A stretch of 64,000 nucleotides of DNA from Monodelphis domestica (Eukaryota > Chordata > Mammalia > Didelphimorphia > Didelphidae), in contig NC_077231.1 in assembly GCF_027887165.1 (NCBI RefSeq), positions 191,098,834 to 191,162,833 on the forward strand, given 5' to 3'. A model generated the notes under the pieces. It was given only the letters and a program-made list of their open reading frames with translations, was not told the origin of the DNA and did no database searches. Each line of letters opens with the position of its first letter. The stretch's first letter is position 1. Shown here piece after piece: positions 10,229-20,772 of this stretch. The position numbers and the translations under genes are program-made.

Positions 10229-10499
10229 GGACTCTTCAGTCTCATGTCCCCCCAAGCCCTCTAAATACATTAAAAAGTTACAGAAAACTCAACCTAAAAT
10301 TCACATTTAAACATCAGAAGAGACCTCACAGGTCATATAATTAATTGAATTCATACTTAAATAAAAACACCTTCTGTAAAAGCATTGATGGAGAGCTGTA
10401 CATTCTATAGTTGAAAATTTATATTGATAGAAAAATCAATGTTATCTCCTAATTTTTTGCTCATTTCAACAATGATCAAAGAAAAATTTATATTTCCCT

Positions 10500-11130
10500 T
10501 ACTCTGCCCAATTTGGCCTTGAATCTCCAGTGGCTGCTCACCCTGATTTTGAGGTTTTGGTCAACAACTGCCTATTTGACATATCCATCTGAAAATCTTT
10601 TAGAGTATCTTCAACTCAATATGTCTACAACAAAACTTATTGGTTGCCACCCCACATCCTTTCCTCTTTGTCATTTTCCCATTTGGGTTCCCAGTTTAGG
10701 GGCTATCATGGACCCTTCATTTTCACTTGTTTCCAGTATCTATATAATTGCCAAGTTTCCTCTAGTAACATATACAACATATATATACAACATATATAAC
10801 ATATAATAACATATTTCCATAACATATTTCTCATCCAACTCCTCTCTACTCACACAACCACTACCCTCATTACCTCTAACCTCTCCTTTTGCAGTAACCT
10901 CCTAATTGGTCTCTCACTCTCCAAGCTTTCACTTCTGCAATCCATCTTCTACCGAGCTCCAAAATTTATATTCTGGGCCAAATCTATCTTCCCAACTTTA
11001 TTATATACTCCTTTTATTTACATGTATGATGTTACAGCTGGTATATTTGCTGATATATGATCTACGTATATGATATTCCATTTCTTCTCTCTCACCATAC
11101 CTTTGCCCAGGCTGCACCCCATGACTAGAA
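10500..11130 (+). mobile_element. L2/CR1-clade LINE fragment
   Basis: Plus-strand text such as CTCAATATGTCTACAACAAA, then GGTTGCCACCCCACATCC, and later AACCTCCTAATTGGTCTCTC corresponds to L2 downstream of the RT catalytic region. It carries an ATATATACAACATA repeat insertion near 10760-10820. No reading frame survives. Confidence 0.6.
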
Positions 11131-11138
11131 GGAGTATA

Positions 11139-11246
11139 CCCTGTTTGACCTTGGGCAAGATACTCTCTGGGACCTCAGTTTCCTCATCTGTAAAATGAAG
11201 AGGATTATACTAGAAATCTCTCAAGTCCCCTCTATCCCTAAAACAT

Positions 11247-11250
<4 letters not shown>
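11139..11250 (+). mobile_element. MIR-like CORE-SINE, 3' half
   Basis: TTTGACCTTGGGCAAGATAC and CAGTTTCCTCATCTGTAAAA are the CORE-SINE signature. The 5' half is missing. Confidence 0.75.
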
Positions 11251-11277
<27 letters not shown>

Positions 11278-11285
11278 AATGATAG
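11249..11285 (+). repeat. (GAT)n microsatellite
   Basis: About ten GAT units follow the MIR tail. The poly-Met frame over it (11195-11461) is a repeat artefact. Confidence 0.9.
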
Positions 11286-11314
11286 GTTGCTACATCGTTT
11301 GGTCCTATATTGTT

Positions 11315-11405
11315 TCTCCCTCCCTAATAAAACGTAAATACTTTGGGAAAGGGGCTATTTTATTTTTATCTTTATATCTTCAATGCCTAGCAGTACTTAA
11401 TCTTT
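11315..11405 (+). mobile_element. L2 3' end
   Basis: ATAAAACGTAAATACTTTGG, then TTATATCTTCAATGCCTAGC give a diverged L2 terminus. Confidence 0.5.
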
Positions 11406-11457
11406 CTGGCACAGAGGAAGAGGAAAGGGAAGAAGGAGAGGGGAGAAGTATTTATAT

Positions 11458-11690
11458 ATAGTATCTACCATGTGCTAGACACTGTACTAGAGCTTTACAA
11501 ATATATTTTTTTTTTACTTCACAACCACTTTGTGAGGTAGGTACTATTATTACCCCCATTTTACAATTGAGGAAACTGAGGCATATCGAGTTAAATGACT
11601 TAGTCAAGGTCACACAACTGTAACATGAGATTTGAATTTAGGAATTCCCAGTCCAGTGCCCTATCTACTGGGCCACTAGCTGTTTCTGGT
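11458..11690 (-). mobile_element. MIR-like CORE-SINE, reverse
   Basis: The plus strand reads ACCATGTGCTAGACACTGTA, TTGAGGAAACTGAGGCATAT and TCAAGGTCACACAACTGTAA, the reverse complement of a MIR-type SINE with its extended 3' part. Confidence 0.75.
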
Positions 11691-11704
11691 GTTTATTATG
11701 TGTT

Positions 11705-12190
11705 TGTCCTTCATTTTTTAAGAGGACCAAATGTCTTGACTTGTACCTAAATTGGATTTAAGTGAGGCAAAATTGCACAAAGCATCAGCCTCACCATCTC
11801 TTTCAAAGTCATCCAAGTCCAGTGGCCATAATAAATACATTTATATATAATAAAGAAAGAAAAGGTAAAGAAAAGCTACCCAATGTTCTAGAAACAGGAT
11901 GACTGGTGGTGGTGCAGGATGCTGTGAGTGACCGTGGCATCTTTCATGTCTGACCAAGCATTAAGCACTCCATAAAGCGGGCTTCAGCTGCCTTTGTGGC
12001 TACTGGAACAAATTGTTCTCATCTGTCCATTGGGTCAGGGGCTTGTTCCCATGTCTGTAGTAGACATCCCCCGAGGCACTGATAGGTTTGAGGCTCCCTG
12101 GTTCCCCTCCATCTGGCTTAGTTCTGGAGAGAGCTGCTTCACATGCTACAGCTTCTTGGAGCCTCAGCTGAGAGCTAGAGGATGGGTAGA
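11705..12190. repeat. Possible marsupial interspersed repeat of unnamed class
   Basis: Blocks such as AAAGCATCAGCCTCACCATC, CCAGTGGCCATAATAAAT and GGAACAAATTGTTCTCATCT resemble a recurrent marsupial repeat I recall but cannot name. Only one copy is present here, so orientation and boundaries are guesses. Confidence 0.35.
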
Positions 12191-12585
12191 GTTGGGGGAT
12201 GAATAGCTCTGAAAAGGCTTATTAGTAGGTACCTAATTAATACTTGCTGAATGTTTAGTGAGTAATCTCCTTTCAATTATGTATCTTTGTTTCCTCTCTT
12301 CAAATATTCTTATTGTTGATCTGTTTTTTAGTGTTCATGTATTTGTTCAATGGAATAAAGGCTTTGTGTCTTTATCTATTCTATCATGTATCTCAGTACA
12401 TGCATTTCTAAAGGGCTAGAATGTCTCTACTGCATATATAAATATGAACCCTCTAGGTTCATAGGAATGAGGTCTGGACCTGTAATTATTTGGGAATAAA
12501 GAGCTCCCAGGAAAGGAATTCTCTCTATCAATAAAGCCAGTACTTTATCTGAAATTTATAGCCTTTAAGAGTTATCTTGATAATC
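12190..12585. other. Unassigned sequence, no gene seen
   Basis: AT-rich, with two AATAAA motifs near 12490-12540 but no recognisable gene or repeat. Confidence 0.3.
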
Positions 12586-12716
12586 TGGATTCAAACCCTT
12601 CCTAGCTGTGTGACCCTGGGCAATTCACTTAACTCCAACTGCCTAGCCCTTACCTCTCTTCCACCTTGGAACCAATATCAATTCTTAGATAGCAGATAAA
12701 GGCTTAAAAGAAAAAA
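12586..12716 (+). mobile_element. 5'-truncated tRNA-derived SINE
   Basis: CTTCCTAGCTGTGTGACCCT, then CTGCCTAGCCCTTACCTCTC and CCTTGGAACCAATATCAATT match the right two-thirds of the SINE family seen at 2339. Confidence 0.8.
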
Positions 12717-12719
12717 AGA

Positions 12720-13155
12720 AATTGCCTAGATAGACTACTGAGAGGTCAAATGACTTGTCCAGGGTTCCATAATCAGTAAATGTCAAAAGAAGGTCTTTAT
12801 GAGGCTATCCCCATATTTACTATACTGTACTTCTCTCTTAACTGGCCTCATGCCTTAAATATATTCTTACCAAGAGGTATATAAATGAAATAATATTTTA
12901 AATGTAAAAAGGAAGCACCTATTAAAGAATATCCTTTGTATTCATATGTAAAAGAATTATCCTTTTCTAATTAATCTATTATGTAAGATCACATTTTTGT
13001 ATATCAGTAGGTCAAAGTATATCTTTGTATAATAGCATATCAAAGCAGAGATGTAACTGTGATTCTTTTTATAGCATATAGGCAGAGTACTGAATAGGCA
13101 CTGTATAAAAAAACAACAAAAAAACAGTAAAAACAAAAAAAATAGACCATTGTAT
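12720..13155. other. Unassigned sequence, no gene seen
   Basis: AT-rich. A short MIR-like trace (GGTCAAATGACTTGTCCAGG) occurs near 12745-12785 on the minus strand. Confidence 0.3.
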
Positions 13156-13159
13156 GAAA

Positions 13160-13328
13160 TTTGGGGAGCAGCTAAATAGTAGTGGATGGAGCACTAGACC
13201 TGGAGTCAGAAAGATGTGAGTTCATCTTTGATTTCACACACTACCTGTATGACCCTGGACAAGTCATTTAATCTCTTGAAATCTCTTGGTTCCAAGGCAG
13301 AAAGTAAGAGTTTTTTAAAAAAAAAAGA
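13160..13328 (+). mobile_element. tRNA-derived SINE, internally deleted
   Basis: GGGGAGCAGCTAAATAGTAG head, GACCTGGAGTCAGAAAGATG, GACCCTGGACAAGTCATTTA, then a jump to TTGGTTCCAAGGCAGAAAGT and an A tail. The middle of the 3' region is missing. Confidence 0.75.
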
Positions 13329-13329
13329 T

Positions 13330-13775
13330 AAAGAAAACTCACCCAATGTTCCAGAAACTTTCCCCCCCTTTTTCTTTTAATTTGCTCCTATTATCTTTAT
13401 ACTACCCAGGCAGCTACATGTTTGATTCCATTCTTACAGCATGATTAACCCATGTCATTTCCAGTTTATATATTTCTTCAATAATTTCTTGAAGATCATT
13501 ACTAACATATTATAGCTTACTTATGACTTTTCCGTGTCCTTTGGATTGCTTGTAATTTTGATATTTTGGAAATAATAGTGTTTTACAATTCACAAAATAT
13601 CTAAGAAAACTTTGGTGTTAAAGAGATGAGCTTCTGTGACAATGAATGGTTTGGGGACATTGAGGACACTGTGCAATTTTCACAATATAATTTAGAGTTC
13701 TTACTTCTTCCAAACTCAGTTCTGGGTTTAGCTTATGTTAATTTAAAGTGCCTTCCTGGGATATCATAAGGCAAT
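13330..13775. other. Unassigned sequence, no gene seen
   Basis: AT-rich with no recognised element. Confidence 0.3.
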
Positions 13776-13955
13776 ATGATAAAGTAGAGAGAGTCCTGAG
13801 TTGAAGTCATAGAACTTCAGTTTGAATCCCAGCTCTTGCTGAACCTTTATGATTATGGAAAAGTCAGTTACCACTTCTGGGCCTCGGTTTATCTTAAAAA
13901 AGATAGTTTGGGGCTAGATGCCTTTTAAGATTCTAATTCTAGGGCTATGATGCTA
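13776..13955 (+). mobile_element. MIR-like SINE, diverged
   Basis: A GAGAGTCCTGAGTTGAAGTC head, GTTTGAATCCCAGCTCTTGC and a CTTCTGGGCCTCGGTTTATC core follow MIR order, ending TTCTAATTCTAGGGCTATGA. Confidence 0.6.
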
Positions 13956-14100
13956 TGTTAAGAAATTAATTCCATTGACTATCTAGCTGCATATTCTGAA
14001 GGATCTTTCATCCACTATATTTTTCTGTTGCAGATCTTTGGATCACTCTTTTTTCATGACCAAAGATTTCACTGAGGAGGCTTTAATAGTGTTCCATCTT

Positions 14101-14350
14101 GGTTGTTGTTGTGTTGGTATTCAATCATGTTTGACTCTTCTTGGCCCCATTTGGGATTTTCTTGACAAAGACACTGGAGTGATTTGCCACTTCCCTCTCC
14201 AGCTCACTTTATAGATGAGGAAACTGAAGCAAACACGGCAAACAGGTCTTATTCAGGATCAGACAGCTAGTAAAAGTCTGAAGCCAGATTGGAGATCAGG
14301 TAGTTTGCCTTTAGTCCTGGCACTCTATCCACTGTACCACCAAGGTGCCC
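14101..14350 (-). mobile_element. CORE-SINE (MAR1-like), full length
   Basis: The plus strand starts GGTTGTTGTTGTGTTGGTAT and passes through TTGGCCCCATTTGGGATTTT, GAGTGATTTGCCACTTCC and GATGAGGAAACTGAAGCAAA. It ends at CCACTGTACCACCAAGGTGC. This is the reverse complement of a complete MAR1-type SINE. Confidence 0.85.
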
Positions 14351-14808
14351 TGATCCTGGCAACTCATAGGTTGTACTTTGTAGTATACCCACCATAAATC
14401 TTTTCATTGCCAGTTAGAAGAATCCCTAAATTCAATTCTTTATGAAGTGGAATATTTTATAACTCAAAACTATATGACATAACTATAGAGCTAAAACCAA
14501 CAGGAAATGGGGTTAGTTTGTATAAATAAATAAAAATTATTCTTGATGAACCCTATTTGCTTAGTGTGATTATTATTTCTCTAAATGATCACATGTTCAT
14601 CAATTCAACTTCTAAATTCCATTGCAACTTATTTGTTTCTACTATAGCGTTTAGGAAAAAGTAGCTATCTTGGCTTTTAATTCTATTTTTGCCTCCTTAG
14701 AGAATAATGAAAGGAGTCAAAGGTTTCTGAAATAAATCCTATCAAAATTCAAGGGGGAACAGATTTAATCCCTTTAGAAAGTAAGTCTAAATACCTATGT
14801 GTATAAAG
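14351..14808. other. Unassigned sequence, no gene seen
   Basis: AT-rich DNA without a recognised feature. Confidence 0.3.
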
Positions 14809-14809
14809 G

Positions 14810-14995
14810 GGTTCTTGGACTGGGATCCATAGACCCCAAATGAATCTTGGATAGATTTTTTTCATACTTGAAAAATAATTTTGATAGCCATGTTTCAATT
14901 AGTTTTCTGTGTAAATAAAATTTATTTTATTTTATGTCTTTAAAGACATTTTTCTAAGGAGTTCAGACTTCATCAGACTGTCAAAGAGGGTAGGA
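14810..14995 (+). mobile_element. hAT-like MER-type DNA transposon remnant
   Basis: GGTTCTTGGACTGGGATCCA near the start and AAGGAGTTCAGACTTCATCA, then GACTGTCAAAGAGGG near the end, resemble the ends of an old mammalian hAT-type nonautonomous element. A second partial copy of its right end lies at 61965-62085. The class is inferred from memory of the consensus. Confidence 0.5.
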
Positions 14996-15515
14996 AGTCA
15001 ATTAAGGAGCCAGCAGTCCTTCACCTCAACCCAGAAAAAGCAGGGGGATGAGAATCAGCCTGGCAGGACCTGGGAAGATCAAATATTGACTACATTTTCC
15101 CTTTCTACTATAGCCAGTGGTGAGCAGCTGGTTGATTCCTTAATTTAAGTTTTATCTGGCAAGAACAAAGCCTTCCCTGGCAGCAATTTCTGTCTTAAAT
15201 CATGTTTTTAAAAATGTAGGGAGTGGAGGTGGGAAAAGAAAAGAATTATGCATGGAAAGCAAGTAGGGAAAAAAGGACATAGAAAGTGAAGAGAAAAACA
15301 TGGGGAAAGAGAACATGGAGAATATTTGAATAAATATGATAATAATAGTTCTGTCTCATCCCTATATCCTTTTAGTAGGGTGAAAATACTTTCCTCACCC
15401 TCTTTTCCTCTTCTCCCCAAGATTGCAGTTTTGGAATATTGGAATACATAGAAAGAGACCATTTTACGATCAGGGATGTATACACACATGTAGGAAAATG
15501 TTATAACATTATTTC
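14996..15515. other. Unassigned sequence, no gene seen
   Basis: Purine-rich on the plus strand at 15220-15320. The 93-codon minus-strand frame at 15208-15489 shows only hydrophobic low-complexity sequence and no known domain. Confidence 0.3.
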
Positions 15516-15544
15516 ATATATATATGTGTGTGTGTGTGTGTATG

Positions 15545-15585
<41 letters not shown>

Positions 15586-15592
15586 GTCAACT

Positions 15593-15640
<48 letters not shown>
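15516..15640 (+). repeat. Composite (TG)n(CT)n(TA)n microsatellite, duplicated TA block
   Basis: TG, CT and TA dinucleotide runs follow each other. The TA run then recurs after a 14-bp spacer ATGTCAACTTCTTT, which is itself repeated after the second run. The whole TA-plus-spacer unit appears duplicated. Confidence 0.9.
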
Positions 15641-15643
<3 letters not shown>

Positions 15644-15839
15644 AACTTCTTTATAATTTGCTTACTCTCTACTTTTTTCAAACCAGAAATATAGGGACTT
15701 ATTCATCCCACCCTTTCCCCAACAACTCTAACCTGAGCATGCACTTCCCTGTCTTTTTTCTACTTCTCTCACCCTTTTCTGATTGATGATGGAGATCTTC
15801 CCCAACGTCACTTTTTTCTGTGGCCTGGATGCCCACTTG

Positions 15840-15938
15840 TCAGTCATGATGTAGTAATTCTGTTATGGGTTAGACTCAATAATGTGGAAAGTTCCTTCTG
15901 TTACTGAAGTCTATAATTCTGATTCTGTGATTCTCAAG
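15840..15938 (+). mobile_element. MIR-like 3' tail
   Basis: GGGTTAGACTCAATAATGTG, then TATAATTCTGATTCTGTGAT matches the ATTCT-rich end common to these SINEs. Confidence 0.45.
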
Positions 15939-15939
15939 A

Positions 15940-16340
15940 TTTGGACTGTCTGCCTCTACTTGACTGCCAGAATAACTTGCCTCAGTTTAGTTACCACCAG
16001 AAAATTCAAGGAACTTCTATTGTTGTCTGCAGAATTTAGTCCCCAGTAGTAGTTAGCAAACACCTAATATGCTGTTAGTGTTGCCCAGTGGAGAGCTGGA
16101 CCTCTTCTGTCAGCAGCTAGAGACCAAGAATGCCACTAACAGAGAGCAATATTTTCCCCAGATACCTCCTGTTATTATAGGCATAGACCTAGGCCACTAA
16201 ACAGTCTAGGTCTCCAAACCAAAAACCTTTCTGTTGATGCTCCCCAACTCCCCACCAATTCCTTCTCCCAACTATGCAGCCTATCTTTGACCATGCTTAC
16301 AGTGGGCAAAGACCTGGGGAAGGAACTAACCCTAGAGGCG
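15940..16340. other. Unassigned sequence, no gene seen
   Basis: Less AT-rich than average, with a pyrimidine-rich run near 16220-16270. No family or coding frame identified. Confidence 0.3.
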
Positions 16341-16357
16341 CTGGGAGTGCCATTTTA

Positions 16358-16491
16358 AAAAAATTAAATTTAAATTTAAACTTATTTATTTATAAAATAT
16401 TTCCCATGGTTACATGACTCATGTTCTCTCCCTCCCCTCTTCTCTCCCCCGTTCCTGGAGCTGACAAGCAATTCCACTGGTTGTGTATTAT
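16358..16491 (-). mobile_element. Severely 5'-truncated L1 insertion with TSD
   Basis: Only the last 134 bp of L1 are present, in reverse: poly-A side TTTAAATTTAAACTTATTTA on the plus strand, then CCCATGGTTACATGACTCAT and GAGCTGACAAGCAATTCCAC. A perfect 17-bp duplication (CTGGGAGTGCCATTTTA) lies at 16341-16357 and 16492-16508. Confidence 0.92.
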
Positions 16492-16774
16492 CTGGGAGTG
16501 CCATTTTATAACACATTTCTGAGCATGACAAGAAGAATGGAAGGAAAATACCTGCATCCTCACAACTTAAAGTCTTTTAGTTAGAATTCAGAATGTTTCC
16601 CACAGAAATAATGTTATAAAATAGTTGGTTTTCACATTATTGTTAGTGGAAGACACTAGTCTGGTTAAAGTATGGATTAGGGTTAGACTTTTATGGGTTT
16701 GCCATGGGCTCAAATGATGCTTTCTGTAGAAAAAGGTTTTCCCAAGTTTCAAACAACCAAATTACAAATGAGGC

Positions 16775-16935
16775 AAGGATTGTAGAATGGAAAAACCACT
16801 GGATTTAAATTCTGTCTCTTCTACTTGCTATCTACATCTCATTAGGCAGATTATTTTAACCTCTTTAGATTTTTTCTATTTTATCTGTAAAACAGGATGG
16901 GACTGGACAACATCTACTTTAAATCCTATTAAACT
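16775..16935 (+). mobile_element. MIR-like SINE, diverged
   Basis: ACCACTGGATTTAAATTCTG, then GCAGATTATTTTAACCTCTT and TTTATCTGTAAAACAGGATG follow MIR order. Confidence 0.6.
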
Positions 16936-17580
16936 TTTGGACTACAAATAGCCTGTAATTGTGTCTTGGGGAGTAGAGGAGGTTGTATTAATTTATGTAG
17001 AAAAGTAAATTGTCTCATCAAGTCTCAATTTAGATACAGATGGAACAGAAGGCATATATATGCCTTAATACTGGCATTTCCTTTCTTCAATGAACAACTC
17101 ATTATTTAGGCAACCCTTGCAATGCTTTCAAAGAGTAGAGATCACTATTTGAAGGCTAGCTCAGAAACAAACAGACCTTGATCTTTCATTCATATTTAAC
17201 TTCCTGCGCAAGAAAAATTAAGATCTTCCTTAATGGTTTCATTGTTTCCAATAGCCAGGAAATGGAAATGGTGCACTATCAAGTAGGCTTGGTCAAAGCC
17301 CATTCTAATTACAGCTTCCTCTATGAAGCATCAACAATGCCTGGCTTTTCAAAAGAAGTATTTCCATAGTATTTTCAACCTTTCCATATTAATCATTTGC
17401 TGTCAAGTTTTGAAAAGGTTATGAATGCCATTTTATTAGGCTACTTGATCAGGATAAGCATTTGTGAAATGACTGCCCTGAAAATAATGGCAGCTTACTT
17501 TAGGGAGTATGTGAGCCTGCCAACCAACAACTGTTACAAAAGATGGTATAGTGACTGGACCTGTGATTTAATAACAATAA
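16936..17580. other. Repeat-poor stretch, candidate conserved noncoding DNA
   Basis: No interspersed repeat is recognised. The core around 17170-17530 has balanced composition and non-repetitive text. Two short plus-strand frames (17178-17369, 17397-17678) show no domain and the second runs into a SINE. Conservation can only be shown by alignment. Confidence 0.3.
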
Positions 17581-17584
17581 TAAC

Positions 17585-17840
17585 TACTGATAATATAGTG
17601 CTTCTATGTACCAGTCACTGTGATAAACACTTTGCAGTAATTATCTCATTTGATCCTCACAACAATTCTGGGAGATAGGTGCTATTATCATTTTCATTTT
17701 ACAGATGAGGAAACTGAGGCAGGCATGTTAGATGACTTACCCAGGGTCACATAGCAAGTAAGTGTCTGAGGCTAGATTTAAACTCATATCTTCCTGATTC
17801 CAGGCACAGCATTTTGTCCACTGTGTCACTTACCTTCCCC
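17585..17840 (-). mobile_element. MIR-like CORE-SINE, reverse, nearly full
   Basis: TGATAAACACTTTGCAGTAA, TCTCATTTGATCCTCACAAC, CAGATGAGGAAACTGAGGCA and CCCAGGGTCACATAGCAAGT read as the reverse complement of a full MIR-type element. Confidence 0.8.
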
Positions 17841-18109
17841 TAGTAATATCTTCTCTGCAACCATGAGTCTAAGAGAGGTAAAAATGGCTTTGCAAGAGCA
17901 AAACACCCAGTATGGGTCAGAGATAAGATGTGAATTGAGATTTCCTTGGTTCCTGGTTTGCCATATAGGAAAAGGAGGTAGGAAAAAAAATCTTCTAAGA
18001 ACTAGATAAGACCCTTGAAATTCAATTCAATAAACACTTACTTGGTAATTTAAAGAAAAAATGCTTTTTAAAACACTACCTTTTACTTGCAGTAGGCATA
18101 GGGTGAGAA

Positions 18110-18390
18110 GGGGATTAAGCAATAAAACATGTATAGAGATAATCAAATATCATATGTGAGAAATGAATACAAGGATTTGGGAATGGTAAGGGGAGGCCAT
18201 TGGCAGCTAGGGGGGCCAGGGAAGACCTTTTGGGGACATAGCACTTGAGTTGAGCTTTGATAGAAGCTAAGGTCAAAGTTCTAGGGTGAAAAAGGAGAGA
18301 GTCCAGGCATGGAGACTGCACAAAAGTTAGAGGCAGTAGATGAAATGTCACAGATGGAGAATCAGTAAATGGCCCAATTTGAGTAAAGAT
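18110..18390 (-). mobile_element. L2/CR1-clade LINE fragment
   Basis: GGGAAGACCTTTTGGGGACA, TGAGTTGAGCTTTGATAGAA and GAGAGTCCAGGCATGGAGAC resemble the reverse complement of the L2 segment also seen at 30090-30240. Confidence 0.5.
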
Positions 18391-18391
18391 G

Positions 18392-18394
<3 letters not shown>

Positions 18395-18438
<44 letters not shown>
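18395..18438 (+). repeat. (GT)22 microsatellite
   Basis: Uninterrupted GT dinucleotides. The His-Thr minus-strand frame over it is a repeat artefact. Confidence 0.97.
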
Positions 18439-18441
<3 letters not shown>

Positions 18442-18444
18442 GTG

Positions 18445-18945
18445 AAACATCTGGAAAAGTACGCAAGAACCAGATTTTGGTCTTAAAATGAAAACAAAGA
18501 AATTCTATTTTATCTCAGAGGCAATAACAGATGCTTCACATCTATACATCATAAATATTTTCTCAGAAGAAAATCAGGAGACCTTCAATGTGAGAAATAC
18601 CAAGGAACATAAGAACAAATTAAATTTATTATATTTTAAAGATAGGAAACAACTGGTACTGGAAAGGAGAATAATTTCTGAATTTAGCTGTCGGGGTCTA
18701 GTCATGGCATTGGCTTGTTAGGGCAAAAATCAAAACCAATTATCAAAAGGAAGAAGGCAAATGATCAGAGACATCATGTAATAAAGCTAACTTTAACTGA
18801 CCTTTTCAAGCAACTGTGAACACCAACTAGTAGAAATTGGCTCAAAGTATAAAGAGCTCCAGACTATCTCCATTTCCTAACAAAATTCAGCAGTGAAGCC
18901 TAGAAAGAACTTCAACCAGTAAACATTTGATATTCCTGCCAAGCA
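18445..18945. other. Unassigned sequence, no gene seen
   Basis: AT-rich. The 77-codon plus-strand frame at 18488-18721 has no recognised domain. Confidence 0.3.
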
Positions 18946-18949
18946 TAGG

Positions 18950-19080
18950 CTCATATATGATCCTAGATTTAAGCTGGAAGGGACCTAACAGGTCATTTAA
19001 TCCAAACTCTTCATTTCACCACCAGAGGAAAATGAACTCAAGTCATGAAATGACTTGCCTGTGGCTACTCAGGTGTTGTG
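18950..19080 (-). mobile_element. MIR-like SINE fragment
   Basis: GATTTAAGCTGGAAGGGACC, CAGGTCATTTAATCCAAACT and AAATGACTTGCCTGTGGCTA form the reverse complement of a MIR 3' part. Confidence 0.6.
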
Positions 19081-19083
19081 TAA

Positions 19084-19245
19084 CAATGGGGGTCAGCAAA
19101 CCACTAGCTGAGGGTCAAATCCCTGGTGGATCCACAAGCTAAGAATGTTTTTTACATTTTTAAGATTTTACTACTAAAATTTAAGTAAATGTAAAAAACA
19201 TTTTTAACTGGGGGCAAAAACAGGTTTTAGGATCTGGGCTAATTG
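19084..19245. mobile_element. Foldback hAT-like MITE remnant
   Basis: GGGGGTCAGCAAACCACTAG, then a palindromic centre. The 16-bp arms AATGTTTTTTACATTT (19144-19159) and AAATGTAAAAAACATT (19187-19202) are perfect inverted copies. The GGTCAGCAAAC and GAGCTAAGAATG-like text is typical of an old mammalian nonautonomous hAT family; family assignment is inferred. Confidence 0.55.
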
Positions 19246-20110
19246 AACCATAGGTATAGAATATAAGCTTATTTGTAAATCTTCTCTATGAGTGTTGTAC
19301 AAGTAATATAGCCTCATAAAATAGGACAGCAAGAAATAATAGAGAGAAAAACAAATTTTTAGAAGACTTGAAGAGAGATCAAATTAAACCAATTATCCTA
19401 AGAGCTTTAAAAGCAGCAATTGTGAGGAGGATGAGAAAAAAATGGAAAATAATCTGTCAGGATGTCTAAAAATGATGTCTTCCCATCACTGATAGTAAAA
19501 CATACATTTGGACTGTTAAATTACAATCTGTATATGAAAAAAAAACAAAAACAAAGATGAGAACAACAGCTGGGTCAGACCAATAATTGGTCACAGAGGA
19601 AGTATGAGGTGAAGAGGACAAGCTGAGGGCATTGAGAAACTGATTTTCAAGATGTTTGAAAGAGGGGAAGCTTAAATTTTTTCCAACATGATGGGTATAT
19701 TGGGAAACCTTTTGAGAATAACAGGAATTTTGAGTTTACTTTTGCTTGATTTCTTTGAGAAAAAGTGAGAATGCAGAAAGTTTCCTCACTTCACAACAAC
19801 CCACAAAGCTACAAGCCTTCCACAGCCTACTTCCACAAGTAAACTAGGTCTTTGACAAAGTAAAGTGCCATATTTACCATATAGGTTCTGGTGCAAGATG
19901 AATTTGGAGGGAATTAGGATTGGCTTGCCTACCCCTACTCCCACCCTTATCCCTCCTCCTGAAGTCCAGAGTTGCCCAACTTGCTCCTGTATCCGGAGGG
20001 TTCAGGTCAAAGGACAGGCCAAGCAGCAGTTGGAGCCCTTAGAGACAGTCATTTATTTTTGGTAGTATTTAATGTATTTTTTTTTTTAGCCATTTGACAT
20101 TTTTAAAAGG
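19246..20110. other. Unassigned sequence, no gene seen
   Basis: AT-rich. No coding potential is visible and no repeat is recognised. Confidence 0.3.
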
Positions 20111-20112
20111 TC

Positions 20113-20373
20113 CTAACTGTTTTTTATTAGGTTCCTATCTTGGGGGTGCTTTATGTCACTACTGAAGTTTTTAAGTATCATGCCATTAACTCCATTTCCC
20201 CCATAAGCTCCAGGGTGTTTATTGTGCAGTTTTACATATCCTACAGTGCTTTTTGATAATGTATACAGCATGTAGCTTAACTCTACTTGGAAAAGATTTG
20301 GTAACTTCTTATAGGGGACTGTGAGAATTTTCCCAGGTCCCAAGATAACACCAAAAACAATGGGGCTTTGCAC
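20113..20373 (-). other. Unrecognised 86-codon open frame
   Basis: The frame encodes a neutral, non-repetitive peptide (segments such as SYMLYTLSKSTVGYVKLHNK). A stop lies a few codons upstream of the first Met and AATAAA motifs lie within it on the minus strand. I do not recognise a family and see no splice sites or codon signature. It may be chance or part of an old repeat. Confidence 0.15.
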
Positions 20374-20757
20374 TGATCCTGTAGTTGCATATTAAAGACC
20401 AGGAATGTGAATAGGTGGAGAACAATGATTTCCTCTCCTAAATTTACTTTTCCTTCTGGCTTAAATTCATTTGCATGATAAACTATATAGAATTTTGGGA
20501 ATGCCTACTTTTATTTAGATAGTTATCTAGAATAGGGGGCCCCAACTCCCCAACAGAAAAGATTTAATCTTACCCTACTGTGTCCTTAGCTTGGCTTTTG
20601 TAAGATAGTGACTGTGATTAAAGAGCTATAGCTCTGTCCTTATCAGGATGATGAAGTTATAAGACTTACAAATTACATTTAATAGCAGATAAGTTCTATA
20701 AAGTCACACAATTGGAAAGTATTCAAAACCCATTTGATTTAAGAAAAACTTTTCCTT
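20374..20757. other. Unassigned sequence, no gene seen
   Basis: No recognised feature. Confidence 0.3.
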
Positions 20758-20772
20758 AAAAGTTTTCCTTCT

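Noticed and set aside
15439..15786. 115-codon plus-strand frame with Tyr-Ile repeats
   Set aside because: Mostly translation of TA and CT dinucleotide runs.
18115..18450. 111-codon minus-strand frame with His-Thr run
   Set aside because: Driven by the GT microsatellite; the rest is L2-like sequence with no domain.
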